Positions 1 through 9,180 of a DNA stretch of 24,403 nucleotides are shown here, piece after piece. Both the position numbers and the translations under genes were made by a program. Each line of letters starts with the position of its first letter. Positions within the stretch are counted from its first letter, which is position 1. Under the pieces are notes generated by a model. It was not told where the DNA came from. It saw nothing but the letters and a program-made list of their open reading frames with translations, and made no database searches. The stretch comes from JAQBGV01 sp032128395 (lineage in GTDB: Bacteria; Planctomycetota; UBA8108; UBA1146), in assembly GCA_032128395.1 (NCBI GenBank), contig JAQBGV010000134.1, forward strand, positions 1-24,403. The letters are read 5' to 3'.

Positions 1-78
1 GGAGGTGGGGAGGGGCCCCGCACTGCGGCGCCAGCCCCCTACTCGCTCACTCGGGTACCGAACTCGGGTCAGCAGAAC

Positions 79-120
79 ATGGGACAGGAATCAGGAATCG
101 CTGTGCGGAGCTAGTCCCAT
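79..120 (-). terminator. Inverted repeat at the end of the first gene, possible weak terminator
   Basis: ATGGGAC (79-85) and GTCCCAT (114-120) are perfect 7-base inverted arms around a 28-base spacer. The right arm touches the TGA stop (120-122) of the minus-strand gene. There is no T tract on the minus side, so a terminator role is only a guess. No gene is seen in bases 1-119. Confidence 0.22.
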
Positions 121-1988
121 CAATTGCACCCGAGCGGGTCCGCAGTCGGATCGACCCCTGGGTTCGGGAATGGGGCCGCCGGCGGCGACCCACCCGCGAA
201 CAGGTAGGTCAGGATACCGATCGCATCGCCGATGTTCACGCTACCGCTGTCGTCGGCGTCGGCCGAGTCCAGGCAGCTGATCGAGAATCCATTGAATAGA
301 TACTGCAGAGCCCCGATGGCGTCTCCGATCGACACCGAGCCATTCCTGTCGACGTCCCCCCGAACGAACTGCACGGCTTGATTGACGGGCATCACGATGT
401 CGAACAGGTTCACGTTCGCTGCGAGAGCCACCAGCGGAACCACGGTCAATTGCAGGTTGCTCCCGGGGGGCGGGATCAACTGCACGTCGTAGGTCCCGGG
501 GACGAGCATCGCTGAGAAATTGCCGCCTGCACCGGCGTTCTCGTGGAGCGCATCCACCGGTGCTTGGGTCGAGCTCACCACGAATTCGACGTTCACGAAG
601 GGGACCGGAACCGCCGGGATCGAGTCGTCGACGCAGCGCCCGCTGATCGAGAATCCGTTCGGGAGAATGATCGTCCCCATCGAGACGGGACCCGTTCCCG
701 TCACGGTCAGAGGGATCCGCTGGGGGACGACCGTGGTCACGAGCGCCAATGGGGCATCGACCTCCAGCAACCAGTTCCCAGCGGGAACCAGGTAGTCGAA
801 TTGTCCGAGCAGGTTCGTTCGATCATTCGATGCGTAGACGAGCGCGCCGGTCAGGGCGTCGAGGACATCGATCTCGGCGTCGGCGACCGCGGTCACTCCG
901 TTCGCTCGGGTGACGGTTCCGGTGACGGAGAATCCGGGGGACGTAGTGACGGTTCCCAGATTGATCGGATTCAGGACAGAGAGCGACTCGAAGAGCACTG
1001 GGGCGTAGGCGACCGGCGGGTTGAGCGCGACCGATCGAATGAGGAGATCGACGGTTCCCTCGGGCACCAGCGTATTGAAGAAACCATTGCAGTCGGTATC
1101 GTCCTGAAGCAGAGCGTGTGGGACTCCCGTCACGGTGTCAAACGCCTGGAGGTCGAAGCCGACGAGCGGTTGCCCCAATTGATTGACGAACGTCCCCGAG
1201 ACGCAGTGTGCGTTCTGCATCGTGATCACGCCGACGTCGTGCACTTGGCCCGGCAGTAGCGAGATGAACGTGCCGCTCGTCTCGAGAGGGAACACGCCGA
1301 GGGCGCAGTTGGGATTGGCGGTCGGGTTGCTGACACCGCAGCCGAGCGGCGGATTCGGAGGCGCCGGGGGAGCATAGAAGATGTCGTAGACCCCCGTCGC
1401 CGCCGGCATGGTGAGTGAGAAGCTGCCGTCGGGTCCGGAGGTGTCCCAGGAGAGATCGAGGAACGAACCTCCACCCCCCCCATCCGGCCGCATGTCGATG
1501 TCGATCCCTTCGACGCCGACTGCGACTCCGCCGGTCATCTTCACGATCTGTCCAGCGATCACCCAACCCTGCTCGAGCGGGAAGGTCCCGATCGCTTGCG
1601 TCCCGCCTCCTGAGGGGACGTTCAGGACCATATCCACGGTGTCCTTCAGGTGTCCCGGGGGGGGAGCGAAGTCGATCGTGTAGGTGCCCCCTTGGGTGTA
1701 GGTCGTATCCCCGGGGCCTTGCAGGATCGTGACCGCGAATGCTCCGCCGACGCCGGTAAGGTCACCGGAGAGGGAGAGGGACGGCCCCCCGAGAGCGTAG
1801 GCGATGTCGATGTTCACGTTTGTGATGCCGCCCCCGCCGAGGCTGGTCACCGTGCCTGTGATCGTGATCTGAGCGTCGAGCGTCACGGGGGCAGCGGCCA
1901 GCGCGAGGGCAGCGAGCGCGAGAACGAACACGGGACGGTGTGCGAATTGACGGGCGATGGTGCGCGAGGGGATGTTGCGCAATGGCAT
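120..1988 (-). CDS. Secreted multi-module beta-sandwich protein with dockerin-like C-terminus
   Basis: 622 residues. ATG at 1988 is chosen over the in-frame ATG at 2024 because AAGGAGGT lies 4 bases upstream of it. A signal peptide covers about residues 1-40 (hydrophobic VFVLALAALALAAAP, end LDAQ). The body holds about five modules that each open with a strand like ITGTVTS, VIAGQIV, CVSGTFV, SVTGTVT or SISGRCV; this resembles carboxypeptidase-regulatory-like or Cna-B-type beta-sandwich repeats. Residues 541-622 form a dockerin-like tail with two calcium-loop-like units (RGDVDRNGSVSIGDAIG and DADDSGSVNIGDAIG), each followed by L.YLF. No catalytic motif is visible, so a structural or adhesive role outside the cell is inferred. 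It stands alone, 276 bases downstream of the VWA gene and on the same strand. The module assignment is by eye. Confidence 0.9.
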   Translation of the reverse strand: MPLRNIPSRTIARQFAHRPVFVLALAALALAAAPVTLDAQITITGTVTSLGGGGITNVNIDIAYALGGPSLSLSGDLTGVGGAFAVTILQGPGDTTYTQGGTYTIDFAPPPGHLKDTVDMVLNVPSGGGTQAIGTFPLEQGWVIAGQIVKMTGGVAVGVEGIDIDMRPDGGGGGSFLDLSWDTSGPDGSFSLTMPAATGVYDIFYAPPAPPNPPLGCGVSNPTANPNCALGVFPLETSGTFISLLPGQVHDVGVITMQNAHCVSGTFVNQLGQPLVGFDLQAFDTVTGVPHALLQDDTDCNGFFNTLVPEGTVDLLIRSVALNPPVAYAPVLFESLSVLNPINLGTVTTSPGFSVTGTVTRANGVTAVADAEIDVLDALTGALVYASNDRTNLLGQFDYLVPAGNWLLEVDAPLALVTTVVPQRIPLTVTGTGPVSMGTIILPNGFSISGRCVDDSIPAVPVPFVNVEFVVSSTQAPVDALHENAGAGGNFSAMLVPGTYDVQLIPPPGSNLQLTVVPLVALAANVNLFDIVMPVNQAVQFVRGDVDRNGSVSIGDAIGALQYLFNGFSISCLDSADADDSGSVNIGDAIGILTYLFAGGSPPAAPFPNPGVDPTADPLGCN

Positions 1989-1992
1989 CGCG

Positions 1993-2000
1993 ACCTCCTT
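1993..2000 (-). promoter_or_regulatory. Shine-Dalgarno site, decides the start at 1988
   Basis: The minus strand reads AAGGAGGT, an almost perfect anti-16S match, with 4 bases to the ATG at 1988. It makes the alternative ATG at 2024 unlikely. Confidence 0.8.
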
Positions 2001-2073
2001 CGGATTCGTGGTGATGACAGGCACTCCAGGTCCATGAGCGAACCGTTGAGTTCGCAGTAGGTCGCCGGAACCT

Positions 2074-2105
2074 CCGGGCTCGGAGGCCCCGCCGACCGAG
2101 CCCGG
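2074..2105 (-). terminator. 10-bp inverted repeat, candidate terminator of the MoxR-VWA operon
   Basis: CCGGGCTCGG (2074-2083) and CCGAGCCCGG (2096-2105) are perfect inverted arms around a 12-base loop. The element lies in the 276-base gap (1989-2264) between the VWA gene stop and the start of the next minus-strand gene, about 160 bases past the stop. No T run follows on the minus side. Smaller hairpins in the same gap are at 2038-2055 (GCGAAC/GTTCGC) and 2233-2246 (GGCTG/CAGCC). No gene is seen in the gap. Confidence 0.35.
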
Positions 2106-2264
2106 TCAAGCATCTCGCGTGCCCGCTTTGCCATTCGCGTCCAGGGAAGCCGCAAGCTCGTGCGAATCCCGACGATGCTGGCGATCTTGGCGGTGGAGAG
2201 CCACGACGGTGGTTTCCCGGTGAGATGTCATCGGCTGAGATCAGCCATTCTCGGCGGCCGCAAG

Positions 2265-5200
2265 TCAGGCTTGGTCGTCTTGTCCAGCCACCTTCCCCAG
2301 CGCGAGTTGAAGTGCGATTGCGGCTAGGACGATCTTCTCGAGGAAAAGCCACGCATTTTCCGGTGGAGCAGGGAGCCGACCGGCGAAGGAGAGCCAGGCC
2401 GAATCCCCGCGCTCCGGAGCACCGACGATCCCGGCAGTGCGCCCGCTCCGACCGATTTCCACCCGCGCGAGCGCCTCGCCGAACTGGGCCCCCTCGATCT
2501 CCCAGCTCCGGCCTCGCGCGCTCCCCCTGATCGGGATCTCCTCACCGCGCGGTGAGATCGCCATGCCCCGGACGTTCGGCGAGTCTTCGGGGCTCCGATC
2601 GATCACCAGCCGTGGAATTCCTTTGCGGTCGATTCGCCACCTCGCGGGTCGACGCTCGCTCCCGGCGCCCCGGGTCGCTCGCGCGATCGCTGCGGTGAGC
2701 GCCTCGCGGAAACGGGAGCTCGCCCGACCCTCGGGGAGGCTCTGCGACCCGAGGCCGCTCCAAAGCAGGATCGAGCGTCCGCGACCGATTTCCCGAATCC
2801 AGAGGAGAGGAGAGCCGGTCGCATCGACCAGAGCCACGCGCGCTCCCGCCGGGACCGCGGGGGGCGCAGAGAGGAGACGGCGCGGACCGTCGAGCGCTCC
2901 CGGCCACCCTTCGGCGAATTGCCCGGTGGCCCGGAGCGGCCCCGTGCACGGCTGCCATCGGTCGTTCGGAGGATCGATCGCCTCTGCGAGGATTCGCACC
3001 GCTGAGGGTGCATCTGCAGCGATGCGAAATTCTCCGCCAGCGCCAGCGTGCAGTGCTCGGAGGGTGTCGAGCCGAGCATCGGATCCGATCGCGATCGTGC
3101 GCAGCGAGATCCCCGCGCCTCGGAGATCCGAACCGATCGCTTGCCAGTCCGCGGGCGTACTCCGTCCATCGGTGATGAGGAGCAGTTGCGGGGCGAGGTC
3201 CGGCTGAGCGGTGATCGCACCTCGAGCGAAGGCGAGCGCGCGATCGAGTCGCGTTCCACCCCCGGCTGCCGCGGCGGAGCGCAGTCTCACCAGCGCACCG
3301 GCGTCCAGCGCCGCTCCGGGAGGGATGATCCAAGACGTCGTCTCTCGGAAGCCCGCGACCGCCCAGCGATCTTCTTCCGAGGTCCCTCCGAGGAGAACGG
3401 AGACTCCAGCCCAGAGGATCTCGAGCCCCGCACCCGAGACGCTCCCCGAAAGGTCGAGGAGGAGGACGCCGTGGTCGCGCCGGATGAGACGGGGTGGAGG
3501 AGGCAACGGAACCGGGAGCATCGGATCGAGGAGCGTCTCACCCTCTGCACCCCGGAATGGGGGTGCGGCGACGGCGAAGAGAGTGCCTCCTGCTGCCAGC
3601 CAAGCGCCGAGTCGCGTCGCATCGGCCGGGGAGAGAAGTTCGGGATCGGCGTCGTCCCAGAGCAGGATCGCGGAGTCGGCGGGACTCGGGAGAGGGGGAA
3701 GCGCAGCCACTGCCGCTGCGTCTCGCCGATCGAGAACCTGGAACATCGGTTGGTCCGCGAAGAGGGCGCGCGCTCCCGTCGCATGCGTGCCGACTCCTGT
3801 CATCACCGCGACGGCGATCGGGGCGGCCACTTCGATGAGCGCAGGAACCGCCCCCTCCGAGCGCACCTCCCAGACTCCGGGAGCACGTGGTTCGAACTCG
3901 AGCGGGGTGTCGGCGGTGACGAGGCCGATCGCCACCTCCGTACCGTCCGGGGCGACCGCGATGCCCTCGCCGCGGTGGGATCCACTCGAATGGATCATCA
4001 CCACAGCCCCGAGCGAGATCGATGGTGGGCGGACGACGAGGGTGGGGACCGGGGCGGGTATCACCGCGAGTCCGACCCTCCGCGCTGCGCAGTGGGCCGC
4101 GACCCACTCCTCTTCGAACGGGAGCGGTCGGTCCGCGGGTACTTCGATCACGCCACCGCCGGGGAGCCGTGCCGCGGCGGCGACCAGCGCGGCTGCTGGT
4201 GGTCCCTCGCCGAGCGACACCCGCCCCACGGCAAGAATGGGGATCGGAGGGAGGAGGAGGGCTCCCGCGATGCCTACCGCACCGATGATCCGCCTCTGGC
4301 GAGATCGCACCGCAAACGGGAGCGCCCCGAGCGCGACGAGAACACACAGGATCGTCGCGACCGGGGATGAGCGGGGGATGGGGAGAGGATCGGGGGCGAG
4401 GTACTCGATCGATCGACCGAGCAGGACCGGCCACTCGATCCGCTCGGGGAGGTCGCTCTCCTCGGGGAGGAATGCGACATCGATCTCGGTCGGGGACGCG
4501 ACGATCAGCGGGGTCCCCCCGGTGTCCTCGAGGAGGACTTCGCCGGCGGGGAGGAGGGGACTCGCGGCGAGAATCGTCCAGCGCTCTGGGACGAGGCCGG
4601 CGAGCAAGGGACTCTCCGTCGTCTGCGGCACCGGGAGAATGCGAGGACGGGGTCGTGCCGCGGTGGGGAACAGGATCCGTGCCGTGCAAGGGTGCGGCGC
4701 CCTCTCCGCCGAGGCGATCTCGATCGTCACCGGTCGGGGATCGTCTGCAGGGACCTGTTCGATCCTTCCGGCTTCCTCGAGCGCAGCGAGCGCACGCCCG
4801 ACGGCGGGGCTCGCCGTGCAATCGCGGACGGTCGGGAGCGGCGGGGGGTGCGGTACCGAGATGGCGATCCGACCGCCGTCCGGTCGAATCACGCGACCCC
4901 TCTGTCCGGCGGCTTCGACGGGGAGTGCGAGCGAACCGGGCCGATCTGCGTCCCCTTCTGCCCAGAGTTCTCCCCCGCTCGATTCGACCCGCACGATCCC
5001 GGAGGCGAATGCGGGGTGATCGACGACAGAGACTCCATCGAGACGTCGGACCGCGATCCCATCGGTCCCCGAATCGATGTTCGGCACGAGTCGTGGTCCG
5101 GCGGCGGCGAGGATGAGAGCGGCGATCGCGATCACTCGCGGAAGGGTCCGCTCTCGATCTCGACCACCGGCGATCCCGAGCCACGGGGCGGTGCTCGCGA

Positions 5201-5321
5201 CGGAGACGGAGCGAGCGCGCCGGCGGAGGAAGGGGAGCAGGGCGAGCGGGAGGAGCCACAGGAATCGCCCGTCGCCCCAGATCCAGTCCCACCCGATCCA
5301 GTCGATCCAGTGCCCGTTCAT
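2265..5321 (-). CDS. Large membrane-anchored VWA protein, BatA-like N-terminus
   Basis: 1018 residues. ATG at 5321 is chosen because it overlaps the upstream TGA as ATGA; the longer ORF start at 5423 would run 100 bases into the DUF58 gene. Membrane segments are near residues 20-32, 61-77, 319-338, 345-365 and 993-1009. The first 80 residues (LWLLPLALLPFLRRR, then a second helix) resemble the BatA or aerotolerance-type N-terminus. Residues 548-590 (ILLWDD...LGAWLAAGGTLFAVA) look like the glutamine-amidotransferase-like fold common in these proteins. A VWA domain at about 615-785 has an intact metal site: DLSGS (D623, S625, S627), T690 and D718 in ITDGR. A further amidotransferase-like strand set follows (RGRSILLWSGLG, 847-858). 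It is the last gene of the five-gene set and probably works with the MoxR ATPase at the membrane. The substrate is unknown. Confidence 0.92.
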   Translation of the reverse strand: MNGHWIDWIGWDWIWGDGRFLWLLPLALLPFLRRRARSVSVASTAPWLGIAGGRDRERTLPRVIAIAALILAAAGPRLVPNIDSGTDGIAVRRLDGVSVVDHPAFASGIVRVESSGGELWAEGDADRPGSLALPVEAAGQRGRVIRPDGGRIAISVPHPPPLPTVRDCTASPAVGRALAALEEAGRIEQVPADDPRPVTIEIASAERAPHPCTARILFPTAARPRPRILPVPQTTESPLLAGLVPERWTILAASPLLPAGEVLLEDTGGTPLIVASPTEIDVAFLPEESDLPERIEWPVLLGRSIEYLAPDPLPIPRSSPVATILCVLVALGALPFAVRSRQRRIIGAVGIAGALLLPPIPILAVGRVSLGEGPPAAALVAAAARLPGGGVIEVPADRPLPFEEEWVAAHCAARRVGLAVIPAPVPTLVVRPPSISLGAVVMIHSSGSHRGEGIAVAPDGTEVAIGLVTADTPLEFEPRAPGVWEVRSEGAVPALIEVAAPIAVAVMTGVGTHATGARALFADQPMFQVLDRRDAAAVAALPPLPSPADSAILLWDDADPELLSPADATRLGAWLAAGGTLFAVAAPPFRGAEGETLLDPMLPVPLPPPPRLIRRDHGVLLLDLSGSVSGAGLEILWAGVSVLLGGTSEEDRWAVAGFRETTSWIIPPGAALDAGALVRLRSAAAAGGGTRLDRALAFARGAITAQPDLAPQLLLITDGRSTPADWQAIGSDLRGAGISLRTIAIGSDARLDTLRALHAGAGGEFRIAADAPSAVRILAEAIDPPNDRWQPCTGPLRATGQFAEGWPGALDGPRRLLSAPPAVPAGARVALVDATGSPLLWIREIGRGRSILLWSGLGSQSLPEGRASSRFREALTAAIARATRGAGSERRPARWRIDRKGIPRLVIDRSPEDSPNVRGMAISPRGEEIPIRGSARGRSWEIEGAQFGEALARVEIGRSGRTAGIVGAPERGDSAWLSFAGRLPAPPENAWLFLEKIVLAAIALQLALGKVAGQDDQA

Positions 5322-6175
5322 CGACAGAGCACGCGCCCGCGGTCGAGGCACGTCTCGACCGCGCCGGCCCAACCCTTCTCCGCCGCGATCGAGTGCGCGT
5401 CGCCGCCGCGCGTTCGGAACCATCGCTCGAGAAACTCGAATCGAGCGCGCATCCCTTCGCGGTACCGCGTGATGGTCGCCGCATCGACGACCCCGCTCCA
5501 GCTCGCCTCACTCTCGCGGGAGAGGAATCGGACCGGACCTCGAAGGCTCGGGCTCCGCTCCTCATCGGTGAGCGGGGCGAGCAGGAGACCGCGACCCAGT
5601 CGCGCGAGTGGCGCGAGGGCACGATCCGCAGTGAGACCGAATCCGTCGGTGAAGATCACGACCCGTCCGGGGCCATGAGGATCGATCGGAGTCGCCGCGA
5701 AGGAGCGCGCGAAGTCCGATGTCCCCGAGCAGGGGTTCGCCTCGAACGCCCCCTCCACCGTTCCGGGTTCGATGCCGGCCGCGGCGTGGGGACGATTCCC
5801 GGCGAAGAAAAGGAGTCGACTGGGTTCGCCCTGGGCGCGCGCGAGTGCGAGGAAGAAGCTGGTGAGCCCCCGTACGCATCGCTCCCGCTCGGGATCGTCC
5901 ATCGAGGCGCTGCGATCGACGAGGATCGTGAGCGGCAGCGCGGAGTCCTCTCGATCGACCCGCGCGACGCGGCGTCGAAGGCGACGGTAGACGCGGACAT
6001 CGAGTGATGACAGGTCATCCCCCGGTCGCCAGGGACGGTATTCCTCGAACTCGCCGGCTCGACCGAGACGGCCCGTAGGTCCCCGGCCGGCGAGCGTCCC
6101 GACCCCGGCGGGGCCCCAGCGCAGGACTCGCGCCAATCGCTCGATCTGGTGACCTTCATCGGGGGGGATCATCAC
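5318..6175 (-). CDS. DUF58 family protein with VWA-like fold
   Basis: 285 residues. The family hallmark EFEEYRPWRPGDDLSSLDVR sits at residues 42-61. A VWA-like metal site follows: VDRSASM (D87, S89, S91), T152 in GTSD and D177 in IFTDG. There is no membrane segment, so the product is probably cytoplasmic. The start GTG at 6175 overlaps the upstream TGA as GTGATG; the ATG at 6172 is an equally good alternative one codon later. The gene ends in an ATGA overlap with the VWA gene. DUF58 proteins are typical partners encoded beside MoxR ATPases. The metal-site residues are all present, so the product should be functional. The function in this organism is not known. Confidence 0.93.
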   Translation of the reverse strand: MMIPPDEGHQIERLARVLRWGPAGVGTLAGRGPTGRLGRAGEFEEYRPWRPGDDLSSLDVRVYRRLRRRVARVDREDSALPLTILVDRSASMDDPERERCVRGLTSFFLALARAQGEPSRLLFFAGNRPHAAAGIEPGTVEGAFEANPCSGTSDFARSFAATPIDPHGPGRVVIFTDGFGLTADRALAPLARLGRGLLLAPLTDEERSPSLRGPVRFLSRESEASWSGVVDAATITRYREGMRARFEFLERWFRTRGGDAHSIAAEKGWAGAVETCLDRGRVLCR

Positions 6176-9100
6176 GGCGCACGCGCCTCTTCGATCTCAC
6201 CCCACGGCCACGCGACCATCAGTCGATCGCCGATCACCCGCGGCGGAGTCTGCCAGGCGTGCGTCGGGAGGATCGGGGTCTCTTCGCGTGTGGGGAGGAG
6301 AGCGATCCAAGTTCCGTCGGAGTCTTCGAGCCACACCTGACCGCGGGACGCGACGAGGAGGCGTTCCCCCCAGCGGCCGAGCGCGACCGGCCGTTGATGC
6401 GCGCGATCTTCCTCGACGGTGATCTCCGCGGGGAGTGCGATCGTGGCGATTTCGCCGTTTCGAATGCAGAGGAGACGAACCGCCACCGCCACCGGATCGT
6501 ACCGGAGCAGCCAGATCGACTCTTCTCCGGTCGCTTCGATGTCGAATGCACCTTCGAGGCCGAGCTCGATCGTCCGACCCTCCCCGACGATCCGGTCCCC
6601 GGGGGCAGGGAGTACCCAGACTCCAGATTCGCCGAGTGCGACATCGCGGATCGCGGAGAAGCGGCCCCCCGCTGCGCCCTCGGGGCGCGGAAGCTCGCCG
6701 TCGCGGTCAAAGAGTTGAACTCGGTCGGTCAGGAGCGCGATTCGTGCGTCACCGAGCGAACGGAACCGGAGCAGTCCGCGATCGGAGCTGGGGCCGGTGC
6801 GATCAGGACCGCGCCGCCCGGTGGCAGACTCTTGGGGACGGGTGAGGCGCCATCCATCGGGACCAGGGAGCGGCGGCGGGAGGAACGCCCACCAGCGCAC
6901 AACGCCGTCTGCCACCCCCGCACACCAGCCGCTGCCGCTGGGGTGCACGCTGAAGGCTCCGGCGGGGAACACGACTCCGCCGCTGAACTCGGCGGGGGAA
7001 AACTCGAGCGCATCGACGGGTCCGCCCGCGGGGTAGGGGTGCAGCTCTTCGTGCTCCGCTCGAGTCGCAGGACTAGTCCGTCGAGCGCAGATCGTCAGCG
7101 TCTCCGATGGGGGCTCTGAGGATCTGCTCGGGATCATGAGCTCCGGCGGATCGGAGGAACGCCAGCCGCGCTCGGTGCGCCGGAATCCATCGATCTCGCG
7201 ATCGCCGGGATCGAGTTCCGTTCCCGAGGTCAGTTCCACCCGCAATCCGCCGCCTCGCAAGATGACGGTGTCCGGTCCCTCGCGAACGAAGTCGGGGCGC
7301 GCGTCATTTGGCAGCCCCTCCCGATCGATCACTCCGCGCCACGCCGCACAGAGCGCCGGGAAGTCTTCGAGTTCGAACGGTTCCGCGCGAAACTCCGCGC
7401 AGTACGAAAGAATCGCTGCGGGGATGTGGGGAAGGAACTGTTCGGGCAGTTCCGCCAGTTCGACCGGCGCGTCGCCCACGATCGTCCAACTCATCGCTCC
7501 GCCGAGGTCGTGGAACGCAATCCCCTGACCGACGAGGAGGACACCCGCGAGTGGGAGGTCGATGCGGGCGGTGATCGGTGCGATCGCTTGCGCATCGAAA
7601 TCGCCGATGACGCGAGTCTTCGCGGGCTCTCCGGAGATCGACCACTCGGCGATGTGCCCCGACACCGCGATGGAGCTCGTAGGTCGACGGGATCCGAGCC
7701 GGATCGGACCAGCGGGCCCGAGACCGACCGCTGCATCGAGGGGTGAGGGGAGAGGCACCGATTCCAACCCCGTCTCACCCGGCTCGAGTTGCGCCGACTC
7801 TCGCGCGAGCGGAACGAGGAGACGCAGGCCCCCCGGGAGCGGGCGTTCGACCACGAGGCCGGGTGCGATCGCCCCTGCGCGCCCGAGGTCGTCCGTCCCG
7901 AGAAGGCGAGCTCGCTGATAGAGGAGAGCCGCTTCGAGATCGGATCCCGCCGGCGCGGCGAGGAAAGCCTGGTCGATGGTCGCGCGGTCGACCGATCCGG
8001 GCTCCGACGTCCGCTCGAGGCGCCGCAGTACCGCTGCCGCGGACGGCGCGACGCCGAACCACTCCGGCCGTTCGCGTTCGAGCGATCGCCGGAAGCGCTG
8101 GTCCTCGGGACGCTTCGACAGGAGCCAACGGACGACTTCGAGCCGCGCTCGATCCGACTCCCCCGTGGCGAGCCACGCCGCGGCGACCGCGAGAGATGGA
8201 GGCCCATCCACCCCGAGTCGTGCGTGAAGCTCGGCGCCCGTCTCCCCGGCGAGCACCGCGTGGGCGGCCTCTCTGCGTCGGTCGGGATCCTGGGTGGGAG
8301 GTGCATCCACCTCCCACGAATCGGGCGACTCGCCGTCCGGAGGCACTTCTCTCGGCGCGTTTTCCTCGCCGAGGGACCGGCGGAGATCGCGACGGAGTCG
8401 CTCGGCGCCGGGGTCGGTGCGCGTTCCGAGCACCTCCTCGAGGAGCGCTGGGTCTCCGGTCCATCGCGCGAGCGAGAGTCGTGCGTCGAGGGAGGGGCGC
8501 GCGCCGCGATCGAGAAGCGCTCGCGCGCCGTCCGCATCTCCCGCCTCGATGCGCCACGTGCACGCCATCGTGAGATCGTCCGCAATCTCCGCCAGTTCTG
8601 CCGCGAGCAGTGGGAGACCGGCGCTCCATGCGACCCACGCGCGAGCGAGGGGGCGCTCGCCACCCGCGAGCAGTCGTCGGCGAGCCTCGGCGGGCCCGCC
8701 GAAGTAGCCGGCCGCGGCGAGACGTACCGCGGCGTCGAGAGCGAGGCTCGCCGGATCCTCGACGAGAGCGGCGGCCCGCTCGATCCATCCTCCGCGGAGG
8801 TAGAGATCGATCAGCGCGAGTCGCGAGCGCTCGAGAGTCGGGTCGAGGGTGAGGGCGGCATCGTGAGGTGCGATCGCATCTTCCGGGTGCCCCGCCGATT
8901 CGTGAAGACTCCCGGCGAGCGAGAGGTCGAGAGCATCTCCCCGAACATGGCCGCGTTCGGCGAGGCCCGTGGCGAGGGCGGAGAGGCCGCTCCCCGCCTC
9001 CGCCCAGCGCGCGACCGCCTCGAGACGCCCCGCATCGTCGGGCGCGCTGCGCAGGAGCTCGATCACGGGGATCGCGGTGTCCGGCAGATCGGTCGCGCGG

Positions 9101-9180
9101 AGGGAATCTGCACATCCCCAGATGATGAGCAGGGACGCCACCGCGCCTCTGATCGCTCTTCGCCGGCTAGCGCGCGGCAC
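6172..9180 (-). CDS. Large exported TPR-like and beta-rich protein of unknown function
   Basis: 1002 residues from GTG at 9180, which has GGAAGAG 5 bases upstream and overlaps the MoxR stop by 14 bases. An in-frame ATG at 9288 would overlap MoxR by 122 bases and bury the signal peptide. The N-terminus is RRRAIRGAVASLLIIWGC, a signal peptide with C23 in a non-standard lipobox (I-W-G-C), so lipoprotein or SPase I processing are both possible. Residues about 80-260 are alanine- and leucine-rich helical repeats of TPR type. Roughly 700-1002 are beta-rich with short repeated strand patterns (FSVHPSGSGW, RIALLTDRVQLFD, ERLLVASRGQVWLE), suggesting a propeller. Its place between MoxR and DUF58 suggests a periplasmic partner of the complex. 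I do not recognise the family. Confidence 0.85.
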   Translation of the reverse strand: MPRASRRRAIRGAVASLLIIWGCADSLRATDLPDTAIPVIELLRSAPDDAGRLEAVARWAEAGSGLSALATGLAERGHVRGDALDLSLAGSLHESAGHPEDAIAPHDAALTLDPTLERSRLALIDLYLRGGWIERAAALVEDPASLALDAAVRLAAAGYFGGPAEARRRLLAGGERPLARAWVAWSAGLPLLAAELAEIADDLTMACTWRIEAGDADGARALLDRGARPSLDARLSLARWTGDPALLEEVLGTRTDPGAERLRRDLRRSLGEENAPREVPPDGESPDSWEVDAPPTQDPDRRREAAHAVLAGETGAELHARLGVDGPPSLAVAAAWLATGESDRARLEVVRWLLSKRPEDQRFRRSLERERPEWFGVAPSAAAVLRRLERTSEPGSVDRATIDQAFLAAPAGSDLEAALLYQRARLLGTDDLGRAGAIAPGLVVERPLPGGLRLLVPLARESAQLEPGETGLESVPLPSPLDAAVGLGPAGPIRLGSRRPTSSIAVSGHIAEWSISGEPAKTRVIGDFDAQAIAPITARIDLPLAGVLLVGQGIAFHDLGGAMSWTIVGDAPVELAELPEQFLPHIPAAILSYCAEFRAEPFELEDFPALCAAWRGVIDREGLPNDARPDFVREGPDTVILRGGGLRVELTSGTELDPGDREIDGFRRTERGWRSSDPPELMIPSRSSEPPSETLTICARRTSPATRAEHEELHPYPAGGPVDALEFSPAEFSGGVVFPAGAFSVHPSGSGWCAGVADGVVRWWAFLPPPLPGPDGWRLTRPQESATGRRGPDRTGPSSDRGLLRFRSLGDARIALLTDRVQLFDRDGELPRPEGAAGGRFSAIRDVALGESGVWVLPAPGDRIVGEGRTIELGLEGAFDIEATGEESIWLLRYDPVAVAVRLLCIRNGEIATIALPAEITVEEDRAHQRPVALGRWGERLLVASRGQVWLEDSDGTWIALLPTREETPILPTHAWQTPPRVIGDRLMVAWPWGEIEEARAP

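Noticed and set aside
3538..5622. 694-codon open frame overlapping the VWA gene in another frame
   Set aside because: Its product is dominated by Arg, Ser, Pro and Gly, typical of an out-of-frame reading, and it covers both the VWA and DUF58 genes that have clear family motifs.
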